Assembly: GCA_023427705.1 (NCBI GenBank)
Contig: JAEZAL010000169.1
Span: forward strand, 1 to 6,860
Direction of reading: 5' to 3'
Origin: Bacillota bacterium
GTDB taxonomy: Bacteria > Bacillota > Clostridia > Clostridiales > Clostridiaceae
Length of the DNA stretch: 6,860 nt
The notes beneath the pieces were generated by a model. That model had not been told where the DNA came from. It was given only the letters and a program-made list of their open reading frames with translations, and did no database searches. The position numbers and the translations under genes were made by a program. The stretch's first letter is position 1. Each line of letters begins with the position of its first letter. This document shows positions 6,350 through 6,860 of this stretch, piece by piece.

Positions 6350-6811
6350 ATGGACGAATATGATCTCCATTTAAGTAGCATAGAAGATATAAAAGAAAAA
6401 GAAAAAAGACTACATCAAGAATATAAAGAAAAATTAGCTAAGCTTAAGAAAATTCAAAAGGAAAAAGAATCTGTTGGTCAAGTTTTTGCCAAGGGTTTAT
6501 TACCTATATATGTTTTTCACATACTTAGTATTAGTCCATCAAATGGAAATGATATTGCAAATAAAATAGGTGAAAGAACTAATGGCCTTTGGATACCCAG
6601 TACTGGTGGAATATATCCATTATTAAAAAAACTTGAAAAAGAAGAATATATTATCGGTGAATGGGATAATCCCAAGAAAAAATTCCAAAAAATATATTCC
6701 TTAACACCTAAACGTATTAAAGAATATGAGATTAGAAAAAATCTTCTTAAAAATAAAATTGAAGAATCCTTGAAAGTTTTTAAAATTATTTATACAGATT
6801 TATATAAATAA
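6350..6811 (+). CDS. PadR-like winged-helix transcriptional regulator with N-terminal charged helix
   Basis: 153 residues. The winged helix spans about 46-120: LLPIYVFHILSISPSNGNDI (50-69) as the first helices, then GLWIPSTGGIYPLLKKLEKE (79-98), the hallmark recognition-helix and PadR motif, and a wing with EW (104-105) and FQKIYSLTP (112-120). A C-terminal helix (121-150) would form the dimer interface. Unusual for the family, the domain is preceded by about 40 residues (roughly 8-42) rich in Lys and Glu that look helical and may form a coiled coil; PadR proteins normally begin almost at the winged helix. The ATG lies one base after the degV stop, with AAGG at 6337-6340 inside degV, so translation is probably coupled. 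It likely represses its own operon through the two palindromes upstream of degV; the ligand is unknown. Confidence 0.88.
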   Translation: MDEYDLHLSSIEDIKEKEKRLHQEYKEKLAKLKKIQKEKESVGQVFAKGLLPIYVFHILSISPSNGNDIANKIGERTNGLWIPSTGGIYPLLKKLEKEEYIIGEWDNPKKKFQKIYSLTPKRIKEYEIRKNLLKNKIEESLKVFKIIYTDLYK

Positions 6812-6812
6812 C

Positions 6813-6838
6813 AATATTTGAATTAAATATTTATTTTT
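6813..6838 (+). terminator. Weak candidate terminator after the PadR-like gene
   Basis: AATATTT (6813-6819) pairs with AAATATT (6825-6831) around a 5-base loop and is followed by TATTTTT. The stem is only A-T pairs, so its strength is doubtful, but it lies directly after the TAA at 6809-6811. Confidence 0.35.
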
Positions 6839-6860
6839 GAGAAAAATAATACTATTAACT

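Overview
The window is AT-rich chromosomal DNA. Arg is mostly AGA, Ile is often ATA, and ribosome binding sites are strong (AGGAGG or GGGGG type). With an oxygen-sensitive class III ribonucleotide reductase and a NifV-like synthase next to aconitase, this points to an anaerobic Firmicute, most likely Clostridium in the strict sense. I cannot name the species. I see no rRNA, tRNA, CRISPR array, insertion sequence or phage gene, and the gene content is ordinary housekeeping.

Layout. Positions 1-2776 (minus strand) hold a two-gene tricarboxylate operon. A NifV/isopropylmalate-synthase-family enzyme comes first (2776-1613), followed 17 bases later by an aconitase (1595-1) that runs off the left edge. 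In clostridia this pairing usually means Re-citrate synthase plus aconitase, the oxidative half-cycle towards 2-oxoglutarate and glutamate; isocitrate dehydrogenase may follow outside the window. Positions 2777-3095 are a very AT-rich spacer with the terminator of the next gene upstream, a candidate extended -10 promoter and several AT-only inverted repeats.

Positions 3096-5209 (minus strand) hold nrdD, the anaerobic ribonucleoside-triphosphate reductase. It is split by a one-base deletion near 3474-3476. The break separates the ATP-cone and active-site part (583 codons) from the last ~124 codons, which hold the zinc site and the radical glycine. No nrdG activase gene follows. A strong promoter (TTGAAA-17-TATAAT) precedes nrdD, and a near-consensus NrdR box lies just inside its predicted leader.

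The divergent spacer 5210-5502 separates nrdD from a plus-strand operon: a DegV/FakB-type fatty-acid-binding protein (5503-6348), then, one base after its stop, a PadR-like regulator with an N-terminal charged helix (6350-6811). Two near-identical 24-bp palindromic sites lie in front of degV. One sits in a perfect 34-bp palindrome and the other overlaps the -35 box. The simplest reading is that the PadR-like protein autoregulates the degV-padR pair.

The points most worth a second look are the nrdD frameshift, the twin palindromic operators with the extended PadR protein, the NrdR box, and the true substrate of the NifV-like enzyme. I found no convincing sign of a wholly new system.
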